Assembly (NCBI GenBank): GCA_038530575.1
Contig: JBCBCP010000074.1
Location: 1-13,016 of the forward strand
From: JBCBCP01 sp038530575
GTDB taxonomy: Bacteria > Pseudomonadota > Alphaproteobacteria > Rhodobacterales > Rhodobacteraceae
Direction of reading: 5' to 3'
Length of the DNA: 13,016 nt
Program-made: the position numbers and the translations under genes
Part shown: piece after piece, positions 1 through 7,080 of the stretch
Layout of the letters: each line of letters starts with the position of its first letter
Numbering within the stretch: position 1 is the stretch's first letter
The notes under the pieces: generated by a model
Told to the model about the DNA's origin: nothing
Seen by the model: the letters and a program-made list of their open reading frames with translations, nothing else
The model's database searches: none

Positions 1-1280
1 ATTTGGTCGAGGGCCAGCGTCTCGTCCGTGACCTCGATGCCGCGGACGCAGCGCTGTGCCTGGCCCAGCAGGTCATCGCCGAGGATGAGCGATTCGAGAC
101 AAAAGCCCAGCAGCGAGGCGTGCATGCCGGCGGCCTCGTAGACCATGTTCAGCCCGGCAAGGCCCGCGGTCGTGGCGGTGTTCGACATCTCCCACCCGGC
201 CTGCATGTCAGGCAGTTTGCTGTCCGAGCCGCCTGCCGCCGCGCCGCCCGGCAGATCATAGAACCGGTGCATCTGCGCGCAGCCCGCGGTCAGCAGTGCC
301 TGTTCGCCCGAACCGATGGTCATCGCACCTGTACGCAGGTCGAGGCCGAAGGGCCACGTGCCGAAGATCGCGGGCGCGCCGGGTTTGATGGCCTGCACAT
401 AGACAAGGCCCGCAAGGCATTCGGCGACGGCCTGCACGATGGCGCCCGCCACGGTCGACGGGGCGGTCGCCCCCGCCATACCGGCCGACAGCAGCAGCAC
501 GGGCATGCCGCCGCGGATGCAGACCTCCATCACCTCACAGCTTTCGGTCGCGAACTTCATCGGCGGCACGACAAAACAGTTGGAGTTCGACATGAAGGGC
601 CGCTCGCGCCAGGCCGCTTCGCTGCCGGCTACGATGTGCAGCATCTCAAGCGCTTGGGCCGCGTGGTGCGGTTCGGTGAAGGACATGCCGATATGTTTGT
701 GCGTGCCAGCCACGCAGGCATAGACCGAATTGAGGTCCATCTCGAGGTTGTCGGTGATGTCGCGGGCCACCATGGGGCGTTGGCAGAAGTGGATGTTGTC
801 CAGCGCGTCGCAGATGCGGGCGGCGTCGTGCAGGTCCTGAATGGTGCTTTCGCGGTAGGTCTGGCCATCAGGTTCCACCAGATGGACGGCGGCCCCGGCG
901 GTGCCGTAATGCACGCGCGTGCCGCTGAGATCGAGGTCAGTCAGGCCGCCTCGGCTGTGCAGGGTCAGGTCCCTGTTGGCGGTAGCTAGCGCGTCTTCGA
1001 CAACGGCGGGAGAAAAGCGCAGGCGGCCGTCGTCGCCCAGTACGGCGCCGTATGCCGTCATGGCGTCGATGCCGGATTGCGGCGCATCGGCGAGGCCGAT
1101 TGTCTCAAGCGCATGCAGGGCGGCGCGGTGGATGCGTTGCACCTCTGCCTCGGTCAGGGGGGTGTATTGCCCGCCCTCCATACCGGGGCGTATGGGTCGC
1201 ATGTGGTCGGGAAGGGCGGATGCGCGGGCTTTGCGCCGTGCGGCGCGGCCACCGGAGCGGAGGGCGGATTGATCGTTCAT
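1..1280 (-). CDS. MttB-family (trimethylamine methyltransferase-like) protein, 3' end cut by window edge
   Basis: The reverse strand is open from an ATG at 1280 to the left edge, giving 426 residues without a stop. Family members run to roughly 480-530 residues, so the C-terminus lies outside. Recognisable MttB-family stretches are MSNSNCFVVPP (middle), the GATAPSTVAGA block (usually GATSP-like), and GLDLRTGAMTIGSGEQALL before the end. An AAGGA sits six bases before the ATG. Archaeal MttB carries pyrrolysine at an in-frame UAG. No TAG occurs in the visible frame, so this resembles the non-pyrrolysine branch, some of which demethylate glycine betaine or other quaternary amines onto a corrinoid protein. 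The actual substrate cannot be read from this sequence. No corrinoid protein gene is visible beside it. It lies 221 bp downstream of the TPM gene on the same strand and probably has its own promoter. Confidence 0.9.
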   Translation of the reverse strand, partial: MNDQSALRSGGRAARRKARASALPDHMRPIRPGMEGGQYTPLTEAEVQRIHRAALHALETIGLADAPQSGIDAMTAYGAVLGDDGRLRFSPAVVEDALATANRDLTLHSRGGLTDLDLSGTRVHYGTAGAAVHLVEPDGQTYRESTIQDLHDAARICDALDNIHFCQRPMVARDITDNLEMDLNSVYACVAGTHKHIGMSFTEPHHAAQALEMLHIVAGSEAAWRERPFMSNSNCFVVPPMKFATESCEVMEVCIRGGMPVLLLSAGMAGATAPSTVAGAIVQAVAECLAGLVYVQAIKPGAPAIFGTWPFGLDLRTGAMTIGSGEQALLTAGCAQMHRFYDLPGGAAAGGSDSKLPDMQAGWEMSNTATTAGLAGLNMVYEAAGMHASLLGFCLESLILGDDLLGQAQRCVRGIEVTDETLALDQ

Positions 1281-1501
1281 GACAGGTCCTTGGAGCGGGA
1301 TTGGGGGGCAGGGCGACTAGGCTCTGTCCGGGCGACCCCGCGCCGCGCGACCACGACCCGCACCAATGGTGCGACTGATAAGAGTGATCTTTATCCGTGC
1401 GGTGGGCATGTGCGCTCTCCGGCTAATGTCACCACGGTGCACCACTGCATACCCTTCCGTCTGTTCTGTTTGCGACGCCGTTTTTGGCGCTTGCTGCCGC
1501 G
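1281..1501. other. Intergenic spacer between the TPM and MttB-family genes
   Basis: This 221-bp spacer should hold the end of the TPM transcript and the promoter of the methyltransferase. I see a six-base-pair hairpin, cgcacc-aat-ggtgcg, at 1359-1373, followed at once by a small dyad, gataa-N9-ttatc, at 1377-1395. An eight-base palindrome, ggtgcacc, lies at 1436-1443. None is followed by a T-run on either strand, so I do not call a terminator, and no convincing -35/-10 pair stands out on the minus strand. The dyads could be regulator sites, but that is a guess. Confidence 0.4.
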
Positions 1502-2326
1502 CTAAAAGCGCCCGGATGCGCCGCCGCCCGAAGAGGAGCCGCCGCCGAAACCCGAAGAGCCAGAGGAGCTGCGGGTGATCCGTGGGATCGTGCGGAACGC
1601 GACGTTGTTGTAGCCGCAATTCTCGCAGGTTGTGGTGACTTCACTGCGTCCGCTGCTGTGCCGGGTCGCCTGCTCGAGTGTGACGGTCGACGTGCGCAGG
1701 GACCCACGCGTGCCGCATTGCGGGCATTTGCGCAGCCGGTTGCGGATCCAGCCGCCCCCGAACCACAGCGCGAAAAAGCCGGCGATGACGCCCATGACCC
1801 AGCGCCCGGTCGTGTCGACGGGGGGCGTTTCATCGGCGGCAAACGGGCGGGCGATCTGCGCGCCAATCTCGCGCACGCCGGCATTGATGCCGGTGATCCA
1901 GTCGTTCTGGGCAAGGGGCGGGGTGATGGCTTCGGTGATGATGCCTTTGGCCACCCGGTCCCAGGCGCGGTCATAGCCCGCCCCCAGCTCGATCCGGATG
2001 CGGCGGTCTTCGGTCAGGACAAGGAACATGATGCCGTCATTGCGGGTGCGGTCCCCGACGCCCCAGTGGTTGAACAGGCCGGTAGCAAAGGCCTCGAACT
2101 CCATGTCCGGCGCGATCGGGGCCTGGCGCGAGAGGGTGACAACCGTGAGGTGCACGCCGGTCTCTTCACGCAGGGCCGCGAGTTGGCGGTGCAGGTCCGT
2201 GCGCTGCGCCGCCGTCAGGACCTGCGCAAAGTCGTTGATGGTCGAGCGGTCCGGGTCCGGGTAGAGCTGCGCGGCAGCCACTAGCGGCCACAAAAGAAGG
2301 GTCAGGGCAAGGAAAAGGCGTTTCAT
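1502..2326 (-). CDS. Exported, membrane-anchored TPM-domain protein with zinc ribbon and Gly/Ser-rich tail
   Basis: The 274-residue product starts with a signal peptide (residues 1-19, likely cut after AAA, before Gln20). A TPM domain (YgcG/Psb32/TLP18.3 type) follows at about 25-160, with the typical stretches DRTRNDGIMFLV and RIRIELGAGYD. One membrane helix lies at about 177-194. Next come two cysteine pairs, CPQC at 201-204 and CENC at 234-237, which look like a zinc ribbon, and a Gly/Ser tail ending GGGSSSGGGASGRF. This order is common among bacterial TPM proteins. Some TPM proteins have phosphatase activity or act in membrane or photosystem maintenance, but the role here is unknown. The catalytic part should face the periplasm and the zinc ribbon the cytoplasm. 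GGAG lies eight bases before the ATG and supports this start. The gene begins 49 bp after the aminotransferase and may be co-transcribed with it. Confidence 0.9.
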   Translation of the reverse strand: MKRLFLALTLLLWPLVAAAQLYPDPDRSTINDFAQVLTAAQRTDLHRQLAALREETGVHLTVVTLSRQAPIAPDMEFEAFATGLFNHWGVGDRTRNDGIMFLVLTEDRRIRIELGAGYDRAWDRVAKGIITEAITPPLAQNDWITGINAGVREIGAQIARPFAADETPPVDTTGRWVMGVIAGFFALWFGGGWIRNRLRKCPQCGTRGSLRTSTVTLEQATRHSSGRSEVTTTCENCGYNNVAFRTIPRITRSSSGSSGFGGGSSSGGGASGRF

Positions 2327-2332
2327 AACAAA

Positions 2333-2359
2333 GGCTCCGCAGTCTAAATGCGGCCAGCC
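2333..2359 (-). promoter_or_regulatory. Hairpin in the TPM gene leader that includes its ribosome binding site
   Basis: In the 49-bp gap before the TPM gene, ggctccgca (2333-2341) can pair with tgcgg plus agcc (2349-2353 and 2356-2359), leaving a two-base bulge and a seven-base loop. Read on the minus strand, the 3' arm contains the GGAG that serves as Shine-Dalgarno for the ATG at 2326. The stem could dampen initiation, or couple it to ribosomes finishing the aminotransferase. No T-run follows, so it is not a standard terminator. The pairing is seen; its effect is inferred. Confidence 0.35.
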
Positions 2360-2375
2360 TAGCGCGCTCTGGCTC

Positions 2376-3548
2376 TCAAGTCACGTGGGACTGGGCAAAC
2401 CGCACGAGGGTTTGCAGCGCGCCTTCGAACGCATCATCGTCGATTGTCATGGCCACGCGGATATGTCCGGCTGCGGCCTGCCCAAAGCTTTCGCCCGGCA
2501 TCACGGCGACATGGTGCTGGTCCAGCAAGGCGTTGGCGAAGGCATCGCCGGTCAGGCCGGTCGCCCGGATGTCGAGCATGATATACATGGCCCCCTGCGC
2601 GGGGATGAGCCGCACGGCGTTTTGCCCCGCCAGCACGCGTGTGGCGATAGCGCGGCGGCGCGCGAAGGGGGCGCCGACTTCTGCCTCGAACGCGGCGCCC
2701 TGGTTCAGGGCAAAGACGGATGCATCCTGGATATAGCCCGGCACCCCGTAGGTGGTGTGGGTGGCAAAGGTGATCAGGTGGTCGATGACCTCTTCGGGCC
2801 CTACGACCCAGCCGCAGCGCGATCCGGTCATGGCGTGGCTTTTGGACATGGAGCCGACGACCAGCGTGCGCGGCGTCATCCCAGGCAGGGTGCGGGGGCT
2901 GATATGGGTGCCTTCCCAGACCTGGGTGTCATAGACCTCGTCGGAGATGAGCCACAGATCGTGGTCCTGCGCCACGCGGGCGATGCCCTCCATCGTCGCG
3001 GCGGAATAGACCGCTCCGGTTGGGTTGTTGGGTGAGTTGATCAACAGGCTGCGCGCGCCTGAAGCGGCGGCGGCGAGATCGCTTTCGCGGGGTTGAAAGT
3101 TGTCTTCGGCGCGAGCGCGCACCGCGCGCGGCAGGGCAGAGACGCCGCGGATCGTGCCGGGGTAAGTAGCGTAGAACGGATCGATATAGAGCGCTACATC
3201 GCCCGGATCGCAGGCCGCGGCGTGGGCGGCAAAAAGGGCGGATTGGCCGCCCGGTGTGATCAGGACGTTGTCGCGCGTTGTTTGCACGCCTGTGCGCTCC
3301 GCGACCCGCGCGGCAACCGTGTCACGCAACGCGTCGGTGCCGGGGACCATCGCATAGCCCGTGTGCCCGCCCAGTGCGCTTTCGTGCATGGCCTGCAAGA
3401 CGGGCGCGGCGGTGCGGATGTCATGCTCACCAATGGTCAGCTCGGTGACGGGAGTGCCGCTGGCGATCATCTGGCGGGCGCGGATAAACACCTCCCACCC
3501 GTCCGAGCCGCCGCCTGTCAGTCCTGTCATTCGGGTCGCGATCTGCAT
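2376..3548 (-). CDS. Class I/II pyridoxal-phosphate aminotransferase
   Basis: The 390-residue product has the fold-type-I aminotransferase signature throughout. GGQSALF (100-106) lies in the phosphate-binding region, and NSPNNPTG (171-178) contains the Asn that contacts PLP. ISDEVYD (201-207) carries the Asp203 and Tyr206 pair. GSMSKSHAMTGSRCGW (232-247) carries the Schiff-base Lys236 and a phosphate-binding Arg244, and Arg364 in GHIRVAM should bind the substrate carboxylate. The enzyme transfers amino groups between an amino acid and a 2-oxo acid in the cytoplasm, but the sequence does not settle which substrate. I chose the ATG at 3548. The frame stays open 49 codons further, but that part is low-complexity Pro/Ala/Arg and crosses the double palindrome, so it is probably leader DNA. 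No strong Shine-Dalgarno precedes 3548, so the start is moderately certain. The gene diverges from cysS and is followed by the TPM gene. Confidence 0.92.
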   Translation of the reverse strand: MQIATRMTGLTGGGSDGWEVFIRARQMIASGTPVTELTIGEHDIRTAAPVLQAMHESALGGHTGYAMVPGTDALRDTVAARVAERTGVQTTRDNVLITPGGQSALFAAHAAACDPGDVALYIDPFYATYPGTIRGVSALPRAVRARAEDNFQPRESDLAAAASGARSLLINSPNNPTGAVYSAATMEGIARVAQDHDLWLISDEVYDTQVWEGTHISPRTLPGMTPRTLVVGSMSKSHAMTGSRCGWVVGPEEVIDHLITFATHTTYGVPGYIQDASVFALNQGAAFEAEVGAPFARRRAIATRVLAGQNAVRLIPAQGAMYIMLDIRATGLTGDAFANALLDQHHVAVMPGESFGQAAAGHIRVAMTIDDDAFEGALQTLVRFAQSHVT

Positions 3549-3590
3549 GGCGCATCGGTGGCGGGGCGCGGCCGGGATGTCAACCGGGCG

Positions 3591-3637
3591 GCGATCCTTA
3601 GAAGGATCGCGGAGCATCGATCCTTCTAAGGATCGAT
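3591..3637. repeat. Double palindrome forming an 18-bp inverted repeat
   Basis: Two near-identical palindromes sit side by side: gcgatccttagaaggatcgc (3591-3610, nine-base arms around AG) and a 22-base one at 3616-3637 (ten-base arms around CT). The first is also the exact reverse complement of the second over 18 bases. The pair can therefore fold as two small hairpins or as one 18-bp stem (3592-3609 with 3618-3635) with an eight-base loop, cggagcat. It lies 43-89 bases upstream of the aminotransferase start and about 185 bases upstream of cysS. There is no T-run. It could be a regulator site, a REP-like intergenic repeat, or an RNA switch in the aminotransferase leader. Confidence 0.75.
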
Positions 3638-3820
3638 TGCGCGCGGGCGGCGCAGGCGGGGCTTGACCGGCGGGGGGCGATGCGGCTACCTGCACATCAT
3701 GAACCTGATCTGCTGCACCCCCTGCGAGATTACCTGCTGATTACCTCAGCGGGCCGGTTCCTTGTTTTCCTGACATTCAAGAGTTGCTAGGCCCGCGCCG
3801 AAACCCTGTGCGAGGACGCA

Positions 3821-5188
3821 ATGGACATCCAGCTTTACAACACCGCAACGCGCCGCAAAGAGGCGTTTGCACCCATCGATCCGGGTCATGTGCGGATGTA
3901 TGTCTGTGGCCCGACGGTCTACGACCGGGCGCATATCGGCAATGCGCGGCCCGTCATCGTATTCGACATGCTGTTTCGGCTGCTGCGCCATGTCTATCCG
4001 CAGGTGACCTACGTGCGGAACTTCACGGACGTCGATGACAAGATCAACGCGCGGGCGGCTGAGAGCGGGCGCGCAATTGGTGAGATCACAGCGGAGACGA
4101 CGCAGTGGTTTCTGGACGACATGGCAGCGCTCCGCGCACTTGAGCCAACGCATATGCCGCGCGCGACCCAGTACATCCCGCAGATGGTGGCGATGATCGG
4201 GGACCTGATCGACAAGGGGCACGCCTATGCCGCTGAGGGGCACGTCCTGTTTCGTGTGCGGTCTTACGAGGCCTATGGCGCTTTGTCGGGGCGGTCGGTC
4301 GATGACATGATCGCCGGCGCCCGGGTCGAGGTTGCGCCTTACAAGGAAGACCCGATGGATTTCGTGCTTTGGAAGCCGTCTTCGGACGATTTGCCGGGCT
4401 GGGACAGTCCGTGGGGCCGGGGGCGTCCGGGCTGGCATATCGAATGCTCCGCGATGGCGGCGGACCTGCTCGGGCCCGAGTTCGACATCCATGGGGGGGG
4501 CAATGATCTGACCTTTCCGCACCACGAGAACGAGATCGCGCAGAGCTGCTGCGCGGGTCACGGTTTTGCGCAGGTCTGGATGCATAACGAGATGCTGCAG
4601 GTCGAGGGCAAGAAGATGTCCAAGAGCCTCGGTAACTTCTTCACCGTACGCGACCTGCTGGATCAGGGCGTGCCGGGGGAGGTCATCCGTTTTGTGTTCC
4701 TGTCGACTCATTACCGCAAGCCGATGGACTGGACGGAAGCCAAGCGGCAGGAGGCGGAAAAGACGCTGCGCAAGTGGTACGCGCAAGCAATCCAAGCGGT
4801 CGGCCAAGGTGAGCCGTATATCGGTGTCATCAACGCGATTGCAGATGATCTCAATACGGCTGGCGCCATCGCAGAGTTGCACCGGCTTTCTGTGGCAGGT
4901 GATTTTCCAGCGCTGCGCCACAGCCTTCAATTTCTCGGACTTATGGGAGATGACGCACCGTCTTGGGCTGTGTCGTCTTATGACTTCTCGGCGCTGGAGG
5001 CGCGTTTTGGAGAGGTCCGAACCGCAGCGATGGCGTCGAAGGACTTTGCCGCTCTGGATGCTTTGAAGGCGGCGCTGACGGCTGCGGGGGTTGATGTGAA
5101 GATGCGCAAGGACGGTGTCGATCTGGCGGCGGGGCCGGGGTTCGATGCGGCGAAGCTTCCAGCAGCGGCGGATTTGGAATGGGAATGA
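3821..5188 (+). CDS. cysS: Cysteinyl-tRNA synthetase
   Basis: The 455-residue product is a full-length class I cysteinyl-tRNA synthetase, which charges tRNA-Cys with cysteine using ATP in the cytoplasm. The HIGH-type motif is HIGNA at 38-42, and KMSKS lies at 265-269. The zinc site that selects cysteine has its four expected ligands: Cys29 (MYVCGPTVYD), Cys209 (GWHIECS), His234 and Glu238 (FPHHENEIA). The C-terminal part (from about 310) is the helical DALR/anticodon-binding region. GAGGA ends four bases before the ATG, which supports this start. A run of eight G at 4493-4500 encodes part of HGGGNDL and is a possible slippage spot, but the frame is intact. The TGA stop at 5186-5188 shares its last two bases with the left end of the inverted-repeat element that follows. 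cimA follows on the same strand after 223 bp. Confidence 0.98.
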   Translation: MDIQLYNTATRRKEAFAPIDPGHVRMYVCGPTVYDRAHIGNARPVIVFDMLFRLLRHVYPQVTYVRNFTDVDDKINARAAESGRAIGEITAETTQWFLDDMAALRALEPTHMPRATQYIPQMVAMIGDLIDKGHAYAAEGHVLFRVRSYEAYGALSGRSVDDMIAGARVEVAPYKEDPMDFVLWKPSSDDLPGWDSPWGRGRPGWHIECSAMAADLLGPEFDIHGGGNDLTFPHHENEIAQSCCAGHGFAQVWMHNEMLQVEGKKMSKSLGNFFTVRDLLDQGVPGEVIRFVFLSTHYRKPMDWTEAKRQEAEKTLRKWYAQAIQAVGQGEPYIGVINAIADDLNTAGAIAELHRLSVAGDFPALRHSLQFLGLMGDDAPSWAVSSYDFSALEARFGEVRTAAMASKDFAALDALKAALTAAGVDVKMRKDGVDLAAGPGFDAAKLPAAADLEWE

Positions 5189-5379
5189 AGCCGACCAGCA
5201 CCCGCACCGCACGGGGCTTCCCTGAGCGGCGGCATGTAGAGGTCAGGAGTGCCGAAGTTCCGCCCTGCCAAGCTGCACCAAAGCGCCCGCCCCGTGGGGG
5301 GGCGGCCCTATCGCACATTTCGGAGAAATGTGCTGCCGGGACGGCGGTAGAACCGCAGGATAGTGCGCTGGTCGGCTTC
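5187..5379. repeat. Intergenic element bounded by 13-bp perfect inverted repeats, with internal hairpins
   Basis: gaagccgaccagc at 5187-5199 is the exact reverse complement of gctggtcggcttc at 5367-5379, bounding a 193-bp segment. Inside are three compact hairpins: a seven-base-pair GC stem (5287-5293 with 5299-5305), a nine-base-pair stem gcacatttc-gga-gaaatgtgc (5313-5333), and gcggt-aga-accgc (5344-5356). The left end can alternatively pair locally (gaagcc 5187-5192 with ggcttc 5215-5220). Another imperfect pair joins 5267-5277 to 5392-5403. It carries no transposase and fills nearly all of the cysS-cimA gap. The terminal repeats and stacked hairpins suggest a MITE-, ERIC- or REP-like genomic repeat. 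A structured cimA leader is the alternative. Confidence 0.6.
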
Positions 5380-5411
5380 GCCTCCCGGTTTTGCAGCTTT
5401 GGCGGTGCGTC

Positions 5412-7025
5412 ATGACCCGCGAACGCCTCTCCCTCTTCGACACCACTTTGCGCGACGGTCAGCAGACGCAGGGGGTGCAATTCTCGACCGAAGAGAAGGT
5501 CACCATTGCCAGAGCGCTTGATGCGCTTGGCGTGGATTATATCGAAGGCGGCTGGCCCGGAGCCAACCCGACCGACAGCGCGTTCTTTGACACTGCCCCC
5601 AAAACACGCGCCACCATGACGGCCTTTGGCATGACGGCCCGTGCAGGCATAAGCGCGGAGAATGACGATGTGCTGGCCGCTGTCACCAATGCCGGCACGT
5701 CCGCCGTGTGCCTGGTCGGCAAAACCCATGACTTCCACGTCACCCGCGCGCTTGGGATCGAACTGGCCGAGAACACTGCGAACATCGCCAAGACCTTTCA
5801 GCACCTCAAGGCGCTGGGCCGCGAGGCGCTGTTTGACGCGGAGCATTTCTTTGACGGGTTCAAGGCCAACCCGCATTACGCGCTCGAAGCCATCCATGCT
5901 GCCTATGACGCCGGCGCGAACTGGGTCGTGCTATGCGACACCAATGGAGGCACGCTCCCGTCCGAAATCAATGCGATCACGCGAGATGTGATTGCAAGCG
6001 GCATTCCAGGGGATCGGTTGGGCATCCACACCCACAACGATCTGGAGGCCGCCGTGGCAGGATCGTTGGCGGCGATCGAAGCGGGCGCACGGCAGGTGCA
6101 GGGCACGCTGAATGGGCTGGGTGAGCGCTGCGGCAACGCGAACCTGACGTCGCTGATACCGATCCTCGCACTGAAGCCCGCCTATGCGGAGCGGTTTGAG
6201 ACCGGCGTGACCGAAGAAGCGCTGGCCGGGCTGACCCGCACCTCGCGCCTGCTCGATGAGATCCTGAACCGGGTGCCCCACAGGCAGGCGGCCTTTGTCG
6301 GTGCCTCGGCCTTTGCCCATAAGGCGGGCCTGCACGCGAGCGCAATCCTCAAGGACCCCAACACGTATGAACATGTCGACCCCGGGTCCGTCGGCAATGC
6401 GCGGATCATTCCTATGTCGAACCAGGCGGGGCAGTCCAACCTGCGCAAGCGGCTCGCGGGTATGGGCCTTGACGTTCCGAAGGGCGATCCGGCACTGGCC
6501 CGCATCCTTGAGCGGATCAAGGCGCGCGAGGCGGAGGGTTATTCGTACGACGTGGCGCAAGCGAGTTTCGAGTTGATCGCACGGGATGAACTGGGAGTCA
6601 TGCCGGAGCTGTTTGAGGTAAAGCGCTACCGAGTGACGGTCGAACGGCGCAAGAACAAGTACAATCGCATGGTCAGCCTGTCGGAGGCCGTGGTCGTAGT
6701 GAAGGTCGACGGGGAAAAGAAACTGTCGGTCAGTGAATCGATGGATGCGGCGGGCAGCGATCGGGGGCCGGTCAATGCGCTGTCCAAGGCGTTGTCAAAA
6801 GATCTGGGGCGTTATTCTGGACAGCTGGAAGACATGCGGCTGGTCGATTTCAAAGTGCGTATCACCCAAGGCGGCACCGAGGCTGTCACGCGCGTTATCA
6901 TCGACAGCGAGGACGGGCAGGGGCAGCGGTGGTCTACCGTGGGCGTGAGCCCGAACATCGTCGATGCGTCTTTTGAGGCTTTGCTCGATGCCATCCGCTG
7001 GAAACTGGTGCGCGATGGCGCATGA
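5412..7025 (+). CDS. cimA: (R)-citramalate synthase
   Basis: The 537-residue product belongs to the isopropylmalate/homocitrate/citramalate synthase family and looks like the long CimA type. It condenses pyruvate with acetyl-CoA to (R)-citramalate, the first step of the threonine-independent route to 2-oxobutyrate and isoleucine. The TIM-barrel HMGL domain begins with LFDTTLRDGQQ (8-18; catalytic Arg14 and metal-binding Asp15). It contains FDAEHFFDG (141-149), the metal-ligand pair HTHND (206-210) and GTLNGLGERCGNANL (231-245). A linker with FVGASAFAHKAGLHASAI follows, and the C-terminal third (about 400-530) is the LeuA-type allosteric domain, so feedback by isoleucine is plausible. I use the ATG at 5412; the frame continues upstream only to a TTG at 5391 inside repeat-like sequence. 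The Shine-Dalgarno is weak. The LeuA family is close, but the length and the EGGWPGANP and FDAEHFFDG stretches favour CimA. Confidence 0.93.
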   Translation: MTRERLSLFDTTLRDGQQTQGVQFSTEEKVTIARALDALGVDYIEGGWPGANPTDSAFFDTAPKTRATMTAFGMTARAGISAENDDVLAAVTNAGTSAVCLVGKTHDFHVTRALGIELAENTANIAKTFQHLKALGREALFDAEHFFDGFKANPHYALEAIHAAYDAGANWVVLCDTNGGTLPSEINAITRDVIASGIPGDRLGIHTHNDLEAAVAGSLAAIEAGARQVQGTLNGLGERCGNANLTSLIPILALKPAYAERFETGVTEEALAGLTRTSRLLDEILNRVPHRQAAFVGASAFAHKAGLHASAILKDPNTYEHVDPGSVGNARIIPMSNQAGQSNLRKRLAGMGLDVPKGDPALARILERIKAREAEGYSYDVAQASFELIARDELGVMPELFEVKRYRVTVERRKNKYNRMVSLSEAVVVVKVDGEKKLSVSESMDAAGSDRGPVNALSKALSKDLGRYSGQLEDMRLVDFKVRITQGGTEAVTRVIIDSEDGQGQRWSTVGVSPNIVDASFEALLDAIRWKLVRDGA

Positions 7026-7050
7026 GTAGCTAGGCTCCCAAAATGTAACC

Positions 7051-7080
7051 TTGACGTAACTTTTTTTGAGACTTATGTCA
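7051..7080 (+). promoter_or_regulatory. Candidate sigma-70-type promoter overlapped by an operator-like dyad
   Basis: TTGACG (7051-7056) is one base off the -35 consensus and stands 17 bases before TATGTC (7074-7079), a weak -10. The interval contains T7. The imperfect dyad TGACGTAA (7052-7059) / TTATGTCA (7073-7080), seven of eight positions complementary, covers both elements. GTAAC recurs at 7045-7049, 7056-7060 and 7088-7092; the first two are 11 bases apart, about one helical turn. This fits a promoter controlled by a dimeric DNA-binding protein, and the XRE gene downstream is the obvious candidate. The binding is inferred. Confidence 0.5.

Noticed and set aside
3..989. A 328-codon plus-strand frame at the left edge
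   Set aside because: It is opposite the MttB-family gene, whose conserved motifs are intact on the minus strand; the plus-strand product is low-complexity Arg/Gly/His-rich.
1484..2284. A 266-codon plus-strand frame opposite the TPM gene
   Set aside because: The minus strand encodes a complete TPM protein with signal peptide, zinc ribbon and tail; the opposite frame shows no family features.
3549..3695. N-terminal extension of the aminotransferase by 49 codons
   Set aside because: The added residues are Pro/Ala/Arg-rich, read through a double palindrome, and precede the normal start of the fold.
4493..4500. G8 run in cysS as a programmed or disabling frameshift
   Set aside because: The frame before and after encodes the intact catalytic HGGGNDL region, so no shift is needed; it is at most a sequencing-error or mutation hot spot.
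3746..5212. A 488-codon open frame antisense to cysS
   Set aside because: It lies exactly opposite a clear cysS, has an unbalanced Arg/His/Pro-rich composition with no recognisable domain, and is the usual by-product of GC-rich codon bias.
4941..5897. A 318-codon minus-strand frame across cysS, the spacer and cimA
   Set aside because: It is opposite two well-defined genes and has no domain signature.
7061..7067. T7 run as an intrinsic terminator for cimA
   Set aside because: No GC-rich stem precedes it; the run sits between promoter elements and is better explained as spacer.
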